Positions 8,158 through 17,212 of a DNA stretch of 64,000 nucleotides are shown piece after piece. The DNA is taken from contig NZ_CP126080.1 in the NCBI RefSeq assembly GCF_030122805.1, forward strand, positions 2,981,001 to 3,045,000, written 5' to 3'. The position numbers and the translations under genes are program-made. The stretch's first letter is position 1. Each line of letters starts with the position of its first letter. The notes under the pieces are model-generated. The model saw nothing but the letters and a program-made list of their open reading frames with translations, did no database searches and was not told the origin of the DNA. The stretch is from Mesobacillus sp. AQ2 (lineage in GTDB: Bacteria; Bacillota; Bacilli; Bacillales; Cytobacillaceae).

Positions 8158-9252
8158 ATGAAATCTAACGCTAAAAAAATTTTAACCTTATTTTTCCTTA
8201 CGGCCGCAGTGATTTCCTTTTTAGCGATTCAATCAGAACATTACTTGTCCGAGGATTTAAATGTTTATGAAAAAATCTCCGCCGGTTCGTCGATCAATTA
8301 CCTGATTATCGGTGACAGTATTGGGCGGGGTGCTGGAGCAGAAAGCAAAGACCTTAGGTGGTACAGCCAGTTCGAGGTGCTTCTAAAAGATTTCAGCGGA
8401 TCCCGGGCACGCCGAAATAGTATTGTCCAGAGTGGAGCGACTGCTTTTGAAGGATTATACAAACTGCAAAAAGCCCCAAAATTCAGTGATGTCGACCTCA
8501 TTTTTATTGTTTTTGGCGAAAATGATCGTAAATATATGGACGCTGAGCAATTCACTTTTTTCTATGAGAGACTGATCAGAAAAGCAAAAGAGCGATATCC
8601 CAACTCTGAAGTGATCACGATCATCGAGAATCCTTTAAAGCAGGAGGAATTTGCTGACGCAATTAACAGAGTTTCTGACCATTACGGCGCTAAGCCATTA
8701 GACATGCGAATTCCTTTCAAGGAATCTGGCATGCTGACAGAACAGCTGACGACTGATATGGTGCATCCGAATGGAAAAGGATATCAACTTTATGCGTACT
8801 CTATTCTGGAGTTGATCAAAGATAATATCCAAAAGGAAAGGGATATTGCCGGATATCCTAAACCCTTGACCAGGAATCAAGCAATCTCTCTGTCTGAAAA
8901 AAAACATTTCTCTGCCCGTAAAGGGTTCCGAAGGCAAAATGGTATAAATATAAGCAAGCGTCCCGGGGATTTTCTGGAATATGAGTTTGAGGGCTCCATT
9001 CTCGGGGTGACAGCAATAAGAAGCCAGGACGGTGGAATGGTCAAAGTTTATATAGACGGTAATTATGTAAGTACCCTTTCTACCTGGTGGCCGTTCTCAC
9101 GGGAGCGGTTCTTATATATAGCAAGCGGCCTTGAGAACGGTCATCATACGGTCCGTTTTGAAACGCTAAAAGAGGCATCCTTGCATAACAAAAGTGACAT
9201 ATCGATGATCCAGATTTCTTCGATCATCGTCGCTGTCGATGAAGAAAAATAA
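8158..9252 (+). CDS. Membrane-anchored or secreted SGNH/GDSL hydrolase
   Basis: A 364-residue protein. Residues 1-25 form a signal or anchor helix (FFLTAAVISFLAIQS). The SGNH esterase domain follows: GDSIGRGAG near residue 53, FGENDR near residue 121, and the Asp-His pair in DMVHPNGKGY near residue 200. The C-terminal 130 residues carry no family I recognise; the beta-rich look suggests a carbohydrate-binding or lid domain. The likely role is an extracytoplasmic esterase acting on polysaccharide or peptidoglycan acetyl groups, by inference from the fold. GGAGGG precedes the ATG. The next gene, a DUF502 protein, follows on the same strand after 126 bp. Confidence 0.78.
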   Translation: MKSNAKKILTLFFLTAAVISFLAIQSEHYLSEDLNVYEKISAGSSINYLIIGDSIGRGAGAESKDLRWYSQFEVLLKDFSGSRARRNSIVQSGATAFEGLYKLQKAPKFSDVDLIFIVFGENDRKYMDAEQFTFFYERLIRKAKERYPNSEVITIIENPLKQEEFADAINRVSDHYGAKPLDMRIPFKESGMLTEQLTTDMVHPNGKGYQLYAYSILELIKDNIQKERDIAGYPKPLTRNQAISLSEKKHFSARKGFRRQNGINISKRPGDFLEYEFEGSILGVTAIRSQDGGMVKVYIDGNYVSTLSTWWPFSRERFLYIASGLENGHHTVRFETLKEASLHNKSDISMIQISSIIVAVDEEK

Positions 9253-9378
9253 TATAGAAATTTCCTAAAGGAAAGTGTATGATACTTTCTATATGCCCAC
9301 CTTAACAGCAAATTGTATGAATGTCCCGTGACTTGGGAAGCTTTTTGCAGGGCAGCAATAATTCCTGAAGGAGATACT

Positions 9379-9984
9379 ATGAGAAGTATATTCAAAAATT
9401 TCATTAACGGCATCCTTACCATTGTCCCGATCATACTCGTGATCTATGTGATTTATAAAACCTTTATGTTTTTGGACAGTTTGCTTGGAAATTTGCTGAA
9501 GCCCCATTTAAAAGAAAGCTATATTCCAGGTATCGGCCTGTTGACAACATTGGTTTTGATAACATTCCTCGGCTGGCTGTCGACCCGGTTCATTACAGGC
9601 AGCATCATTAGGCTGGTTGACAGACTTCTGGAAAAAATCCCTTTGGTCAAAACGATTTATTCTGTCATCAAAGATACTGTCCATTCTTTTCTCGGGGATA
9701 AAAAGTCCTTTTCAAAAGTGGCTTTGGTTACGATCCCAGGAACAAACATGAAAAGTCTCGGTTTCATTACTTCTGAGAACCTTCAGGCGTTTCATGAACC
9801 ATTATCAGGTCATGTTGCCGTTTATGTACCTCAAACTTTTCAAGTTGCCGGTTTTACGTTCTTGATTCCAAAAGAAGACATCGAAATTCTCGATGTAAAA
9901 CCTGAGGATGCAATGAAATTCATCCTTTCAGGAGGAATGACTTCCTCAAACGGAGAGAAACATGTGAAACAAAACAGCCGCTGA
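9379..9984 (+). CDS. DUF502 family membrane protein
   Basis: A 201-residue protein of the DUF502/COG2928 family. There are two membrane helices near residues 9-30 and 50-75, then a soluble domain with the family segments KIPLVKTIYSVIKD and TIPGTNMKSLGFIT. The function is not established. The ATG at 9379 is preceded by GAAGGAGA; an upstream ATG in frame would add 22 residues that do not fit the family. The stop codon lies inside the stem of a bidirectional terminator shared with the convergent ypqE gene. Confidence 0.85.
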   Translation: MRSIFKNFINGILTIVPIILVIYVIYKTFMFLDSLLGNLLKPHLKESYIPGIGLLTTLVLITFLGWLSTRFITGSIIRLVDRLLEKIPLVKTIYSVIKDTVHSFLGDKKSFSKVALVTIPGTNMKSLGFITSENLQAFHEPLSGHVAVYVPQTFQVAGFTFLIPKEDIEILDVKPEDAMKFILSGGMTSSNGEKHVKQNSR

Positions 9985-10004
9985 CATAAATCAGCGGCTG
10001 TTTT
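9973..10004. terminator. Bidirectional terminator between the DUF502 gene and ypqE
   Basis: AACAGCCGCTGA and TCAGCGGCTGTT pair over 12 bp around a 6-nt loop, with T runs in both directions. The left arm contains the stop codon of the DUF502 gene. Confidence 0.92.
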
Positions 10005-10505
10005 CTATTCAAAGGTCACTTCAAGAATTGGAGTGGATCCTTTCTCAACATTGCTTTCAGTCAATTTCTCTAATGAGGATGCCTGGTCGGTGTTAGTGAT
10101 GATAATTGGGGTTATAGTACTCTTCGCTTTTTCACTGATGATCCCTATATCAAAGGATACAAGTTTATCCCCTGCCTTTACCTGATCACCTTGCTTCACA
10201 TGTGTTTCGAAGCCTTCACCATTTAAGGAAACCGTCTCCAGCCCAATGTGGATGAGAATCTCTGCCCCGTTTTTAGCCCTGATCCCTACCGCATGTTTTG
10301 TAGGGAAAACTTGGATGACTTCACCGTCTACCGGCGCAACAACTATGCCATCTTCCGGTTTAATCGCCAAACCGTCACCCATCATTTTTTCAGAAAAAAC
10401 AGGATCAGGAACTTCATTCAGATCGACTGCTTTCCCGGTAATTGGTGCCAGAAGCTTGATTGTTTTAATTGGTTCCTCCTTTTTTCCAAACAACTTTTTA
10501 AACAT
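10005..10505 (-). CDS. ypqE: PTS glucose-type EIIA protein, YpqE-like
   Basis: A 166-residue free-standing EIIA of the glucose PTS type. The phosphorylated histidine is H86 in ILIHIGLET, with the assisting histidine H71 in PTKHAVGI. It would take phosphate from HPr and pass it to a membrane EIIB/C component; none is encoded nearby. I chose the ATG at 10505 because AGGAAGGA is 9 nt upstream; the ATG at 10514 touches that ribosome binding site. The gene sits just downstream of msrA-msrB, the same order as B. subtilis yppP-yppQ-ypqE. Confidence 0.9.
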   Translation of the reverse strand: MFKKLFGKKEEPIKTIKLLAPITGKAVDLNEVPDPVFSEKMMGDGLAIKPEDGIVVAPVDGEVIQVFPTKHAVGIRAKNGAEILIHIGLETVSLNGEGFETHVKQGDQVKAGDKLVSFDIGIISEKAKSTITPIIITNTDQASSLEKLTESNVEKGSTPILEVTFE

Positions 10506-10536
10506 AGGTACCATTCCTTCCTGCGTATTTTTATGT

Positions 10537-10971
10537 TCAATCCTGGAACAGTTTTAGTAACTCACCATAACCTTCTTCTTCCAGCTTTTCTTTCGGAACG
10601 AACCTCAACGCTGCTGAATTGATGCAATACCTCAGTCCATTTTCACCCGGACCATCATCGAATACGTGTCCTAGATGGGAATCCGCACTTTTGCTCCGCA
10701 CCTCGGTCCTGACCATGAAATGGCTCAAATCCTGTTTTTCGATGATTTCTTCCTCTTGGATTGGTTTTGTAAAGCTCGGCCAGCCGCAGCCCGCATCATA
10801 TTTATCCCGGGAGCTGAATAACGGTTTTCCTGAGACGATATCTACATAAATCCCTTCCCTCAGGTCATTCCAATATTCATTCCGGAATGGTGGTTCTGTC
10901 CCATTGTTTTGTGTCACTTCATATTGCATCGGCGTCAGCCTTTTCTGTAAATCTTCTTGATTCTTTTTCAT
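10537..10971 (-). CDS. msrB: Peptide methionine-(R)-S-oxide reductase MsrB
   Basis: A 144-residue cytoplasmic MsrB. It reduces the R-epimer of methionine sulfoxide in oxidised proteins, using thioredoxin as reductant. The catalytic cysteine is C116 in [10 protein letters not shown]62 in AGCGWPSF is placed to act as the resolving cysteine. The paired CxxC zinc site found in some MsrB proteins is absent, as in other Bacillus forms. It overlaps msrA by 4 bp (ATGA), so the two reductases, which handle opposite epimers, are translationally coupled. Confidence 0.95.
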   Translation of the reverse strand: MKKNQEDLQKRLTPMQYEVTQNNGTEPPFRNEYWNDLREGIYVDIVSGKPLFSSRDKYDAGCGWPSFTKPIQEEEIIEKQDLSHFMVRTEVRSKSADSHLGHVFDDGPGENGLRYCINSAALRFVPKEKLEEEGYGELLKLFQD

Positions 10972-11507
10972 TTTCTACTCCCCCAATGTTCCCGGATATA
11001 AGCTTCACGTCCTGAACCTTTATGATAAGCATTATATCGTTCCGGATTTTTTTTATAATAACCCTGATGATAGGTCTCAGCAGGATAGAAGGTCTTCGCC
11101 GGCAGAATTTTTGTCGCAATTGGCTTCGAGAACTGTCCGCTCTCACCAAGCTTCCTTTTCGACTCTTCAGCAAGCTGCCTCTGTTCTTCATCATGATAGA
11201 AGATGGCGGTCTGGTATGATTGGCCCCTGTCATAAAACTGTCCGCCCGGGTCGGTCGGATCGATTTGCTGCCAATATAAATTCAGAATCTCCTCGTAAGG
11301 AAATACCTCCGGATCAAATGTAATTTGCACAGCTTCATAATGGCCGGTAGTCTCACTGCAGACCTCTTCATATGTAGGGTTTTCCTTCGTGCCTCCTGTA
11401 TAGCCCGACACAACACTGTAGATTCCCGGCTGCTCATCAAATGGCTTCACCATACACCAGAAACAGCCTCCGGCAAATGTCGCAAGCGCCCGATTTCCTT
11501 TATTCAT
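10968..11507 (-). CDS. msrA: Peptide methionine-(S)-S-oxide reductase MsrA
   Basis: A 179-residue MsrA that repairs the S-epimer of methionine sulfoxide. The signature GGCFWC (residues 13-18) holds the catalytic C15, and the SGYTGG segment follows as expected. It is the first gene of the msrA-msrB pair and precedes ypqE. The length is typical for Gram-positive MsrA. No redox-regulator site is obvious upstream. Confidence 0.95.
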   Translation of the reverse strand: MNKGNRALATFAGGCFWCMVKPFDEQPGIYSVVSGYTGGTKENPTYEEVCSETTGHYEAVQITFDPEVFPYEEILNLYWQQIDPTDPGGQFYDRGQSYQTAIFYHDEEQRQLAEESKRKLGESGQFSKPIATKILPAKTFYPAETYHQGYYKKNPERYNAYHKGSGREAYIREHWGSRK

Positions 11508-11601
11508 GATTCCACCTCTTCCAATTTCTAAATAACTCCACTTAAATACTTATTCCCTATTGTATAACTTTTAAAGCAAAAAACCCATTCATTACACTCA
11601 A

Positions 11602-11634
11602 CAGTAAAAGCCCCTTCCGGAGAAGAGGCTTTTT
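11602..11634 (-). terminator. Terminator after the rsgA paralogue
   Basis: On the minus strand AAAAGCCTCTTC and GAAGGGGCTTTT pair over 12 bp (one G-T) around a TCCG loop and run into T residues. Confidence 0.85.
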
Positions 11635-11642
11635 GCTTTTGA

Positions 11643-12710
11643 TTATTTGAATTTTGTTTTTTTGCGAATTTCTTTATTAATATTTTTCCAGTGCCTTTTT
11701 TCTTCAGCTTGTGCTTTCTTATCCACCTTCCGGTCAATATAAGCCAGTTCTTTTTGCAGCTTTTTATAGCTGGCCAGCCTGCTTACATCCAGGAGACCTT
11801 CATCAATCGCCGAACGAACTGCACAACCCGGCTCGTTACCATGGGTACAATCACGAAATTTACATTCTTCAGCGAACTGATCGACATCTGCAAAGCTTTC
11901 GCTGATACCCTCTTCACCTGTCCATAGCTGAATCTCTCTCATACCCGGTGTGTCAATGAGTACTGCACCACAAGGCAGCAAGACCATTTCCCGGTGTGTT
12001 GTCGTATGCTTGCCCTTATCATCGCTTTCACGAATTTCCTGTACCAGCTGTTTTTCGTATCCGGAGAAATAATTGACCAGGCTTGATTTTCCGACCCCTG
12101 ACGATCCGATTAAAGCGACCGTCCGTCCCGGGCCTAGATATCTTTGTACTTCCTCCATGCCGGTTCCTAAAAGTACACTCACTGGTATGACAGGAACCCC
12201 AATGGCCACCCCTCTCACCAGTTCCATCTTTGTTTCAAGGTCATTTTCCAAATCTGCTTTGCTCAATATGATGACCGGATTCGAACCGCTCTCCCAGGCA
12301 AGCAAAAGATACCTTTCAATCCGCCTTAAATTCAGATCATCATTAAGTGAATTTACGATGAACACCGTATCAATATTAGCAGCGACAATCTGCTCCTCGG
12401 TGACCTGACCTGCAGCCTTCCTGGAAAACTTGCTTTTTCGTGGCAGGATTCCCCGGATTGTTCCTCGCATTTCACCTGGTGAGGTCTTGACGGCCACCCA
12501 GTCACCAACCGCCGGCAATTCATCCCTGCCATTTGCTTCATATGTCAATTTGCCTGAAAGAGTACAGAGATATTCACCATCTTCGAGCCATACCCTGTAA
12601 CTATGCTTGTGCTCCAACGCCACCCTGCCAGGCTTGTAACCTTGGAATTGACCTTCCTCGAAAAACTTTTTTATTTCAGCAGTCATTCCGATATTTTCAA
12701 GTTTATTCAT
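11643..12710 (-). CDS. rsgA: RsgA-family circularly permuted GTPase (long paralogue)
   Basis: A 355-residue YjeQ/RsgA-type GTPase that assists late 30S subunit maturation. The OB-fold covers roughly residues 30-100. The GTPase motifs are permuted, with G4 (LSKAD, about 150) ahead of the P-loop GSSGVGKSS (202-210) and DTPGM (253-257). A C-terminal zinc knuckle uses C283, C288, H290 and C296. The usual Bacillus RsgA (YloQ) is near 300 residues; this one has a longer N-terminus and a basic C-terminal tail rich in Lys. It is probably the second paralogue some Bacillaceae carry, not the essential-like copy of the prpC-prkC locus. GGAGG precedes the ATG. Confidence 0.88.
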   Translation of the reverse strand: MNKLENIGMTAEIKKFFEEGQFQGYKPGRVALEHKHSYRVWLEDGEYLCTLSGKLTYEANGRDELPAVGDWVAVKTSPGEMRGTIRGILPRKSKFSRKAAGQVTEEQIVAANIDTVFIVNSLNDDLNLRRIERYLLLAWESGSNPVIILSKADLENDLETKMELVRGVAIGVPVIPVSVLLGTGMEEVQRYLGPGRTVALIGSSGVGKSSLVNYFSGYEKQLVQEIRESDDKGKHTTTHREMVLLPCGAVLIDTPGMREIQLWTGEEGISESFADVDQFAEECKFRDCTHGNEPGCAVRSAIDEGLLDVSRLASYKKLQKELAYIDRKVDKKAQAEEKRHWKNINKEIRKKTKFK

Positions 12711-13041
12711 TCAATTTTTCCTCCATCATGCTTAATTAATAAAAAAAAACACAGGAATGCACAGTCCCGTAGTTTGATAAGCATGTAGAAAAAAAGACGA
12801 ATAGTCGATTGTTCCGCTTAGGTTAGTGGGACGTGCAATAAGTAACGGCCATCTTAAAAACATTTAACATTCTGCTCATTGCACTCCACCTGCCTCTCGT
12901 ATAATTATCTTCAGTATATGGAAAAATTTTCTCTATGTAAACCCTTTTTTATAAATCCCCCTGTTCATAGCGACAGTTCCGCACCGATCATGCCCAATTT
13001 GCATATTTTACATTTGAGTATTCTATTTAGGAGTGAGGGGT
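12711..13041. other. 331-bp intergenic region between divergent genes
   Basis: The region separates the rsgA paralogue from the DUF4397 gene and must hold both promoters. I see A/T-rich stretches and a strong AGGAGTGAGGGG ribosome binding site at the right end, but no convincing reading frame, hairpin or riboswitch. Confidence 0.6.
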
Positions 13042-13803
13042 ATGTCCACCAGAAATCAGAATGAGTACCTGCATAAAGCTTCCATGTATGATTTATTGGC
13101 GAATTACTATAAATATATTGACCCGAATATGCATGTCATGTACTACCATAAACATTTGCGTAACCTGAACAAAGCAGTACAGTTGATGCGTTCCTATAGT
13201 GCACCAGTTAGTACACCAAACACTTTACCGTCAATGCTGCGCTTCTTGCACGCTTCCCCCGGGCTAAAGGCTGTAGATATTTATTTAAATGGCAGCCGGG
13301 TACTGCGTGACTTTGAGTATAAAAACAATAGCAGCCATATGCAGCTGCAGCCTGGAAAGTATCAGGTTGACATCTATCCTGCAGGAGATAGCGTTTCCAC
13401 CGTCATCAGCAAAAAAATAACTGTCGACCCAGGAAGGATTTACACTGCCGCAATCGCCGGACCTGCCAATAAACTTCAGCTGCTGACATTTGAGGATCAC
13501 CCGCAAACACCTGTCGGAGAAACGAAAGCAAGATTTATCCATCTTTCACCAGACGCCCCGGCAGTAGACATAGCCGGAATGAATGGGGATATCATCTTCC
13601 CGAATGTATCCTTTAAGCAAGCTACCACATACCTGGCACTGACCCCAATGACCATCACACTGGAAGCAAAAATTGCAGGCACCAAAAACACCGTATTGAC
13701 AATCCCGGATGTCAAACTACTGCCAAATAACGCCTATACAATTATTGCTGTTGGGACAGCAAAGGGAGAGCCACCGCTTGAAGTACTTTTATTGCAGGGA
13801 TGA
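13042..13803 (+). CDS. DUF4397 domain-containing protein
   Basis: A 253-residue protein. After a 60-residue polar N-terminus rich in Tyr and His, two DUF4397 modules follow, starting at LRFLHASPGLKAVDIYLNG (near 70) and ARFIHLSPDAPAVDI (near 165). DUF4397 folds as a beta sandwich found on many bacterial surface or envelope proteins; its ligand is unknown. There is no obvious signal peptide, so the location is unclear; a spore or envelope association is only a possibility. AGGAGTGAGGGG precedes the ATG at 13042; the in-frame GTG at 13033 lies inside that site and was rejected. Confidence 0.82.
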   Translation: MSTRNQNEYLHKASMYDLLANYYKYIDPNMHVMYYHKHLRNLNKAVQLMRSYSAPVSTPNTLPSMLRFLHASPGLKAVDIYLNGSRVLRDFEYKNNSSHMQLQPGKYQVDIYPAGDSVSTVISKKITVDPGRIYTAAIAGPANKLQLLTFEDHPQTPVGETKARFIHLSPDAPAVDIAGMNGDIIFPNVSFKQATTYLALTPMTITLEAKIAGTKNTVLTIPDVKLLPNNAYTIIAVGTAKGEPPLEVLLLQG

Positions 13804-13806
13804 TCC

Positions 13807-13832
13807 TGGCCGGGAGACCGGCCATTCTTATT
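13807..13832 (+). terminator. Terminator after the DUF4397 gene
   Basis: TGGCCGG and CCGGCCA pair around GAGA and are followed by TTCTTATTT, just after the stop codon. Confidence 0.8.
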
Positions 13833-13865
13833 TGCTTATGAATACTGCAATTCAGCAAAAGTCAT

Positions 13866-13893
13866 GCAAAAAGGCGCTCATAAAGAGCACCTT
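13866..13893 (-). terminator. Terminator after ypmS
   Basis: On the minus strand AAGGTGCTC and GAGCGCCTT pair (one G-T) around TTTAT and are followed by five T residues. Confidence 0.82.
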
Positions 13894-13894
13894 T

Positions 13895-14479
13895 CTAATC
13901 TGCAGGAACCAGCAGTGTAAATTTAATATTGTCTTTCTTTAAATCAAATTCATTGACACGTACCTTTATATCACTTTTCAGCTTAAGCCGCTGCATCGAT
14001 ACGTATACCCTTTCTTCCTTGGGCTGGATTTCAACAGCTTCCGGCAAATGGTAGCTGTCCCGAACGAACTTTAACACAGTTGAAACGGGAAGGTTCAATC
14101 TTCCAACTGATATTGACCTTTGTTTCAGGATTAAATCTCCATTTTCCAAAGCCTGCGGTTCGAAGGTCAGCTTCAATTCCAACTCCTGACTGAAGATTGG
14201 GATTGTCCCATATAATTCAACTTCATCTGTTAGCAATACTTGATATTCAAACTGGCTATTTTTCATTTCTTCTTCTAAATAATGATTGATGACCCTGTTC
14301 AAGTCCCGTTTGTTCGTCGATACATGAAAGGCAACATCATCCATTGCCGCATTATTTCTGTCAGGCTCTATCTTCGATTCCTCAGCAGGCATTGAGATCA
14401 GAATCCAAAAGAGTAAAATCGAAGCTGCAATGAGACCCAGCAGGATAAAGAATCCTATCTTCCACTTATTTTTCACCAT
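13895..14479 (-). CDS. ypmS: YpmS family membrane-anchored protein (DUF2140)
   Basis: A 194-residue protein with one N-terminal membrane helix (residues 8-30) and an extracytoplasmic domain that matches YpmS/DUF2140. The function is unknown. It lies 28 bp downstream of the SGNH lipoprotein gene ypmR and two genes after the Sco-like ypmQ, the same order as in B. subtilis. Co-transcription with ypmR is likely, with a shared terminator after ypmS. An envelope role alongside the lipase is inference from that conserved neighbourhood. Confidence 0.88.
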   Translation of the reverse strand: MVKNKWKIGFFILLGLIAASILLFWILISMPAEESKIEPDRNNAAMDDVAFHVSTNKRDLNRVINHYLEEEMKNSQFEYQVLLTDEVELYGTIPIFSQELELKLTFEPQALENGDLILKQRSISVGRLNLPVSTVLKFVRDSYHLPEAVEIQPKEERVYVSMQRLKLKSDIKVRVNEFDLKKDNIKFTLLVPAD

Positions 14480-14506
14480 CAGTCTTTATAACTCCTCTGT
14501 TCAATT

Positions 14507-15313
14507 CTATTCATTCAGCGAATCAAGGACCTGTTCATCCAGCAGTCCATATATCCGATCGGCAATTAATTGGTAACCCCGGTCATTGGGGTGAAAATAA
14601 TCTGTGTACAAAAGATTCTCTTCATTGTTCAGGAAAATATCATGGATGTCCACAAAGAACGCATTCCCGTCCCTCTCCACTATAGAAGTGCTTTCCCCAT
14701 TCCACTCATCCACTATTAGATTCATTTCATCCACATCTGCAAACCAATTGTAAAATGGATTATAAAGTCCCACCAACACAATAGGGGCTTTGGGATTTAA
14801 ATCGCGGATTGATGCGAATATTTCCTGTAGCTGTTCAGCGAACATCTTCTGTCCGTTTTGGAATTGATCAAGTCTTAGATTGGAAAAATTCTCTTTGACT
14901 ACCTTCATTAAATCATTACCGCCGATGGTTAAAATGATTAAGTCGGCTTCCTCTACAGATGATTGCAAGTTTTTATTCTCCAGCCTTTTTAACAGCTGGT
15001 CCGTCCTGTTGCCACGAACTCCAAAATTCTCAAAATTAGCATTCCTGATTGATTTTTCGCTTTCAAGGTCATCTGCAAGATATGGTATATATCCACCAGA
15101 ATTCGTACTGTCACCGACCCCCTGTGTCAGAGAGTCTCCGGCAGCAACAATATGCAGCTCCCTTGGAAAAAAAGAATCCGGCAAGGCTTCCTTTATTTCC
15201 ATCCCTGTTTTCTTCACGTTATTGAAATTCCCTTTTTGCAGGTTTTCAAACGGATTGCAGGCACCTAAAAAGAAAATCATCAGGACATAAAGTAAGGTGA
15301 ATTTTTTGAGCAA
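14507..15313 (-). CDS. ypmR: SGNH/GDSL-type lipoprotein, YpmR-like
   Basis: A 268-residue lipoprotein. The signal peptide ends in the lipobox LGAC with C19. The hydrolase motifs are GDSLTQGVG near residue 60, GGND near residue 133, and the Asp-His pair in DYFHPNDRGYQL near residue 245. Such enzymes are esterases or lipases anchored outside the membrane; the natural substrate is not known. It is the middle gene of ypmQ-ypmR-ypmS. This is the second SGNH protein in the window; the one at 8158 is not closely similar outside the motifs. Confidence 0.9.
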   Translation of the reverse strand: MLKKFTLLYVLMIFFLGACNPFENLQKGNFNNVKKTGMEIKEALPDSFFPRELHIVAAGDSLTQGVGDSTNSGGYIPYLADDLESEKSIRNANFENFGVRGNRTDQLLKRLENKNLQSSVEEADLIILTIGGNDLMKVVKENFSNLRLDQFQNGQKMFAEQLQEIFASIRDLNPKAPIVLVGLYNPFYNWFADVDEMNLIVDEWNGESTSIVERDGNAFFVDIHDIFLNNEENLLYTDYFHPNDRGYQLIADRIYGLLDEQVLDSLNE

Positions 15314-15445
15314 TTTTTATCACCTACCTATGAAAAGTATAATCATTATAACATTTAATAGCTTTGTTTGTTCATTTGCAGAAGCATGCATTAGGCCCAA
15401 CCTTTTATTTTAATCTGTGCAATCAGCCGGTGTGGCAGTCCCGAC

Positions 15446-15474
15446 CGCAAAAAAACAGGCCACATAAGCGGCCT
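15446..15474 (-). terminator. Terminator after ypmQ
   Basis: On the minus strand AGGCC and GGCCT pair around an 8-nt loop, followed by GTTTTTTTG. The stem overlaps the ypmQ stop codon. The stem is short. Confidence 0.7.
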
Positions 15475-16051
15475 ATTGAAGTGTTTTAATATCTTCGACG
15501 ATCTGATCAAAAGGTACTTCTTTCAGACCTGTATAATACTTCCTCATTACTCCTTCTTGGTCAATCAGATAGAAGTCAGTTCCATGAATGACCTGGTCTC
15601 CTTCTTCAGGTTTCTTAACAAGGGCTTTAAAGCTTTCAAGCGCAAATTTTTCTATTTCTTCCTGGCTGTAACCAGTCAGGAATGACCAATTGCTGAAATC
15701 CACATTGAACTTCTGGCCATATTCTTTAAGAACTTCGGGCTTATCGACAGTTGGATCGACACTGAATGATACAATTTCTACATTCTCTAGCTTTTCTTCC
15801 TTGATCATATCCTGAAGTTTGGCCATATTAGCAGTCATCGGCGGACAAACATCCGCACAGTTCGTGAAAACGAAATCCGCAACCCATACTTTCCCTTTTA
15901 AATCTTTTTTGCTAAGCTGTTCACCATCTTGATTCGTAAATGTAAAATCCTCAATCGGATAATTTACCTCATCCTTTAATCCGCTGTTTCCACAGGCAGC
16001 TGCAAAAACCGCAACAGCAGCCATCATGATCAGCAAAAGTCCCTTCTTCAC
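15473..16051 (-). CDS. ypmQ: Sco-family copper lipoprotein, YpmQ/BsSco-like
   Basis: A 192-residue Sco1/SenC lipoprotein involved in building the CuA centre of cytochrome c oxidase on the outer face of the membrane. The lipobox cysteine is C20. The copper ligands are C65 and C69 in CADVCPP, and H156 in VIHGTDFYLID, all conserved. I chose the GTG at 16051 because AGGTGAT is well placed upstream and the product then begins as a typical KKG lipoprotein signal; two ATG codons upstream (16057, 16066) are alternatives. It precedes ypmR-ypmS but has its own terminator. The ba3-oxidase genes at the right edge of the window are a possible client. Confidence 0.9.
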   Translation of the reverse strand: MKKGLLLIMMAAVAVFAAACGNSGLKDEVNYPIEDFTFTNQDGEQLSKKDLKGKVWVADFVFTNCADVCPPMTANMAKLQDMIKEEKLENVEIVSFSVDPTVDKPEVLKEYGQKFNVDFSNWSFLTGYSQEEIEKFALESFKALVKKPEEGDQVIHGTDFYLIDQEGVMRKYYTGLKEVPFDQIVEDIKTLQ

Positions 16052-16153
16052 GTTCATCACCTGCATTTTCTTATAATGTCCATATCCAATTCTAGCAGAC
16101 GAGTTTGAGAGAAGAAAGAAAAAGATATGAGGAAACTGTGAAAAGGACGAAAC

Positions 16154-17128
16154 TCAATTTGTTCCATTTTGGCTTTGGGAATTTTTCATTGTAGTGAAAA
16201 AGTCTTTGATGAAGTCAGTATAATTAAAGTTAACAGCGACTTGATGGACATTAAATTCAGCCTTGCTGACCGTGTCCCTGAAATCTCCAATACTCTGTCC
16301 AAATGCCTCTCCGCGATTCACGACAATCTTGACAGGGATTTTACGGTAAACGACCATCTCCTCATTCAATAATGCCCATAAAGTAAGAACATCGTGGAGA
16401 GGCGCACCTGTCAAATCTGGATTCCGCTTCTTATAAAATTTATAGTAGTAATCGTACATGGGCTTTACAAGGCTTCCTACTTTACTACCGATTGATTGAT
16501 AATATGCATCCAGCTCATCAATAAGCGCAGGTGTCACAATGGCGCCGCTGGTGACATTGAGAGGGATGATTTTGACTGGTTTTTTTGCTTGTGCCAGGAC
16601 AATATTTGCAGCGTAAGGATCACCATAGAAGTTTGCTTCTGCGACTGGTGTGACATTCCCTGGTTCATTGAAAGCACCACCCATGATGTAAAAATCCTTT
16701 ACTTTTTTCATGGTCTCAGGATAAAGGATGAACGCAGCAGCCAGTGATGAAAGCCTGCCGACGTTCACAATCACGATTTCATCTGGATTTTTTTCGATGA
16801 TTTCCTGGATGCCATGAAAGTTTTCAAGTGTAGCATCCACTTCAAAATCAGGAATGATAGGGCCAAGCCCTTCAACGCCATGCACATCTGGTACATATTC
16901 AGGCGGCTCTCCTGTTAATGGCAATTCTGCGCCAGCGAAGGCAGGAATATCATGTCTTCCTGTCAGCTCCTGCAAATAGGCGGCATTCCGGAGCGCATCC
17001 TGTTTTGATACATTCCCGTAATCCGCCACTACGCCCAGCATATCAATTTCCTTGTTGAAAAAAGCATATAATACAGCAATATTATCATCAACTCCAAAAT
17101 CGCTAAAGAACAGCACCTTTTTCGCCAA
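16154..17128 (-). CDS. Nucleoside hydrolase family protein
   Basis: A 324-residue inosine-uridine nucleoside hydrolase. The N-terminal metal-binding loop reads SDFGVDDNIA (residues 9-18), a variant of the classical DTDxGxDD. The family segments VNVGRLSSLA, MGGAF and EANFYGDPYAA follow, and HDVLTLWALL holds a conserved late Asp. It would split ribonucleosides into base and ribose, but the altered first motif means the metal site should be checked before assuming activity. The start is a TTG with GGGGGTG 7 nt upstream. It is a single gene with no nucleoside transporter nearby. Confidence 0.83.
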   Translation of the reverse strand: MAKKVLFFSDFGVDDNIAVLYAFFNKEIDMLGVVADYGNVSKQDALRNAAYLQELTGRHDIPAFAGAELPLTGEPPEYVPDVHGVEGLGPIIPDFEVDATLENFHGIQEIIEKNPDEIVIVNVGRLSSLAAAFILYPETMKKVKDFYIMGGAFNEPGNVTPVAEANFYGDPYAANIVLAQAKKPVKIIPLNVTSGAIVTPALIDELDAYYQSIGSKVGSLVKPMYDYYYKFYKKRNPDLTGAPLHDVLTLWALLNEEMVVYRKIPVKIVVNRGEAFGQSIGDFRDTVSKAEFNVHQVAVNFNYTDFIKDFFTTMKNSQSQNGTN

Positions 17129-17179
17129 AACGAAGCACCCCCTTGTAAAATTATATTGAAAGGGTTGAAAATAATGGCA

Positions 17180-17212
17180 AAAAAGTAAAAAGCCCTGAAT
17201 TTTACTCAGGAC
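17180..17212 (-). terminator. Terminator after the histidine kinase gene
   Basis: On the minus strand GTCCTGA and TCAGGGC pair around a 7-nt loop and are followed by a T-rich tract. The left arm overlaps the kinase stop codon. Confidence 0.75.
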
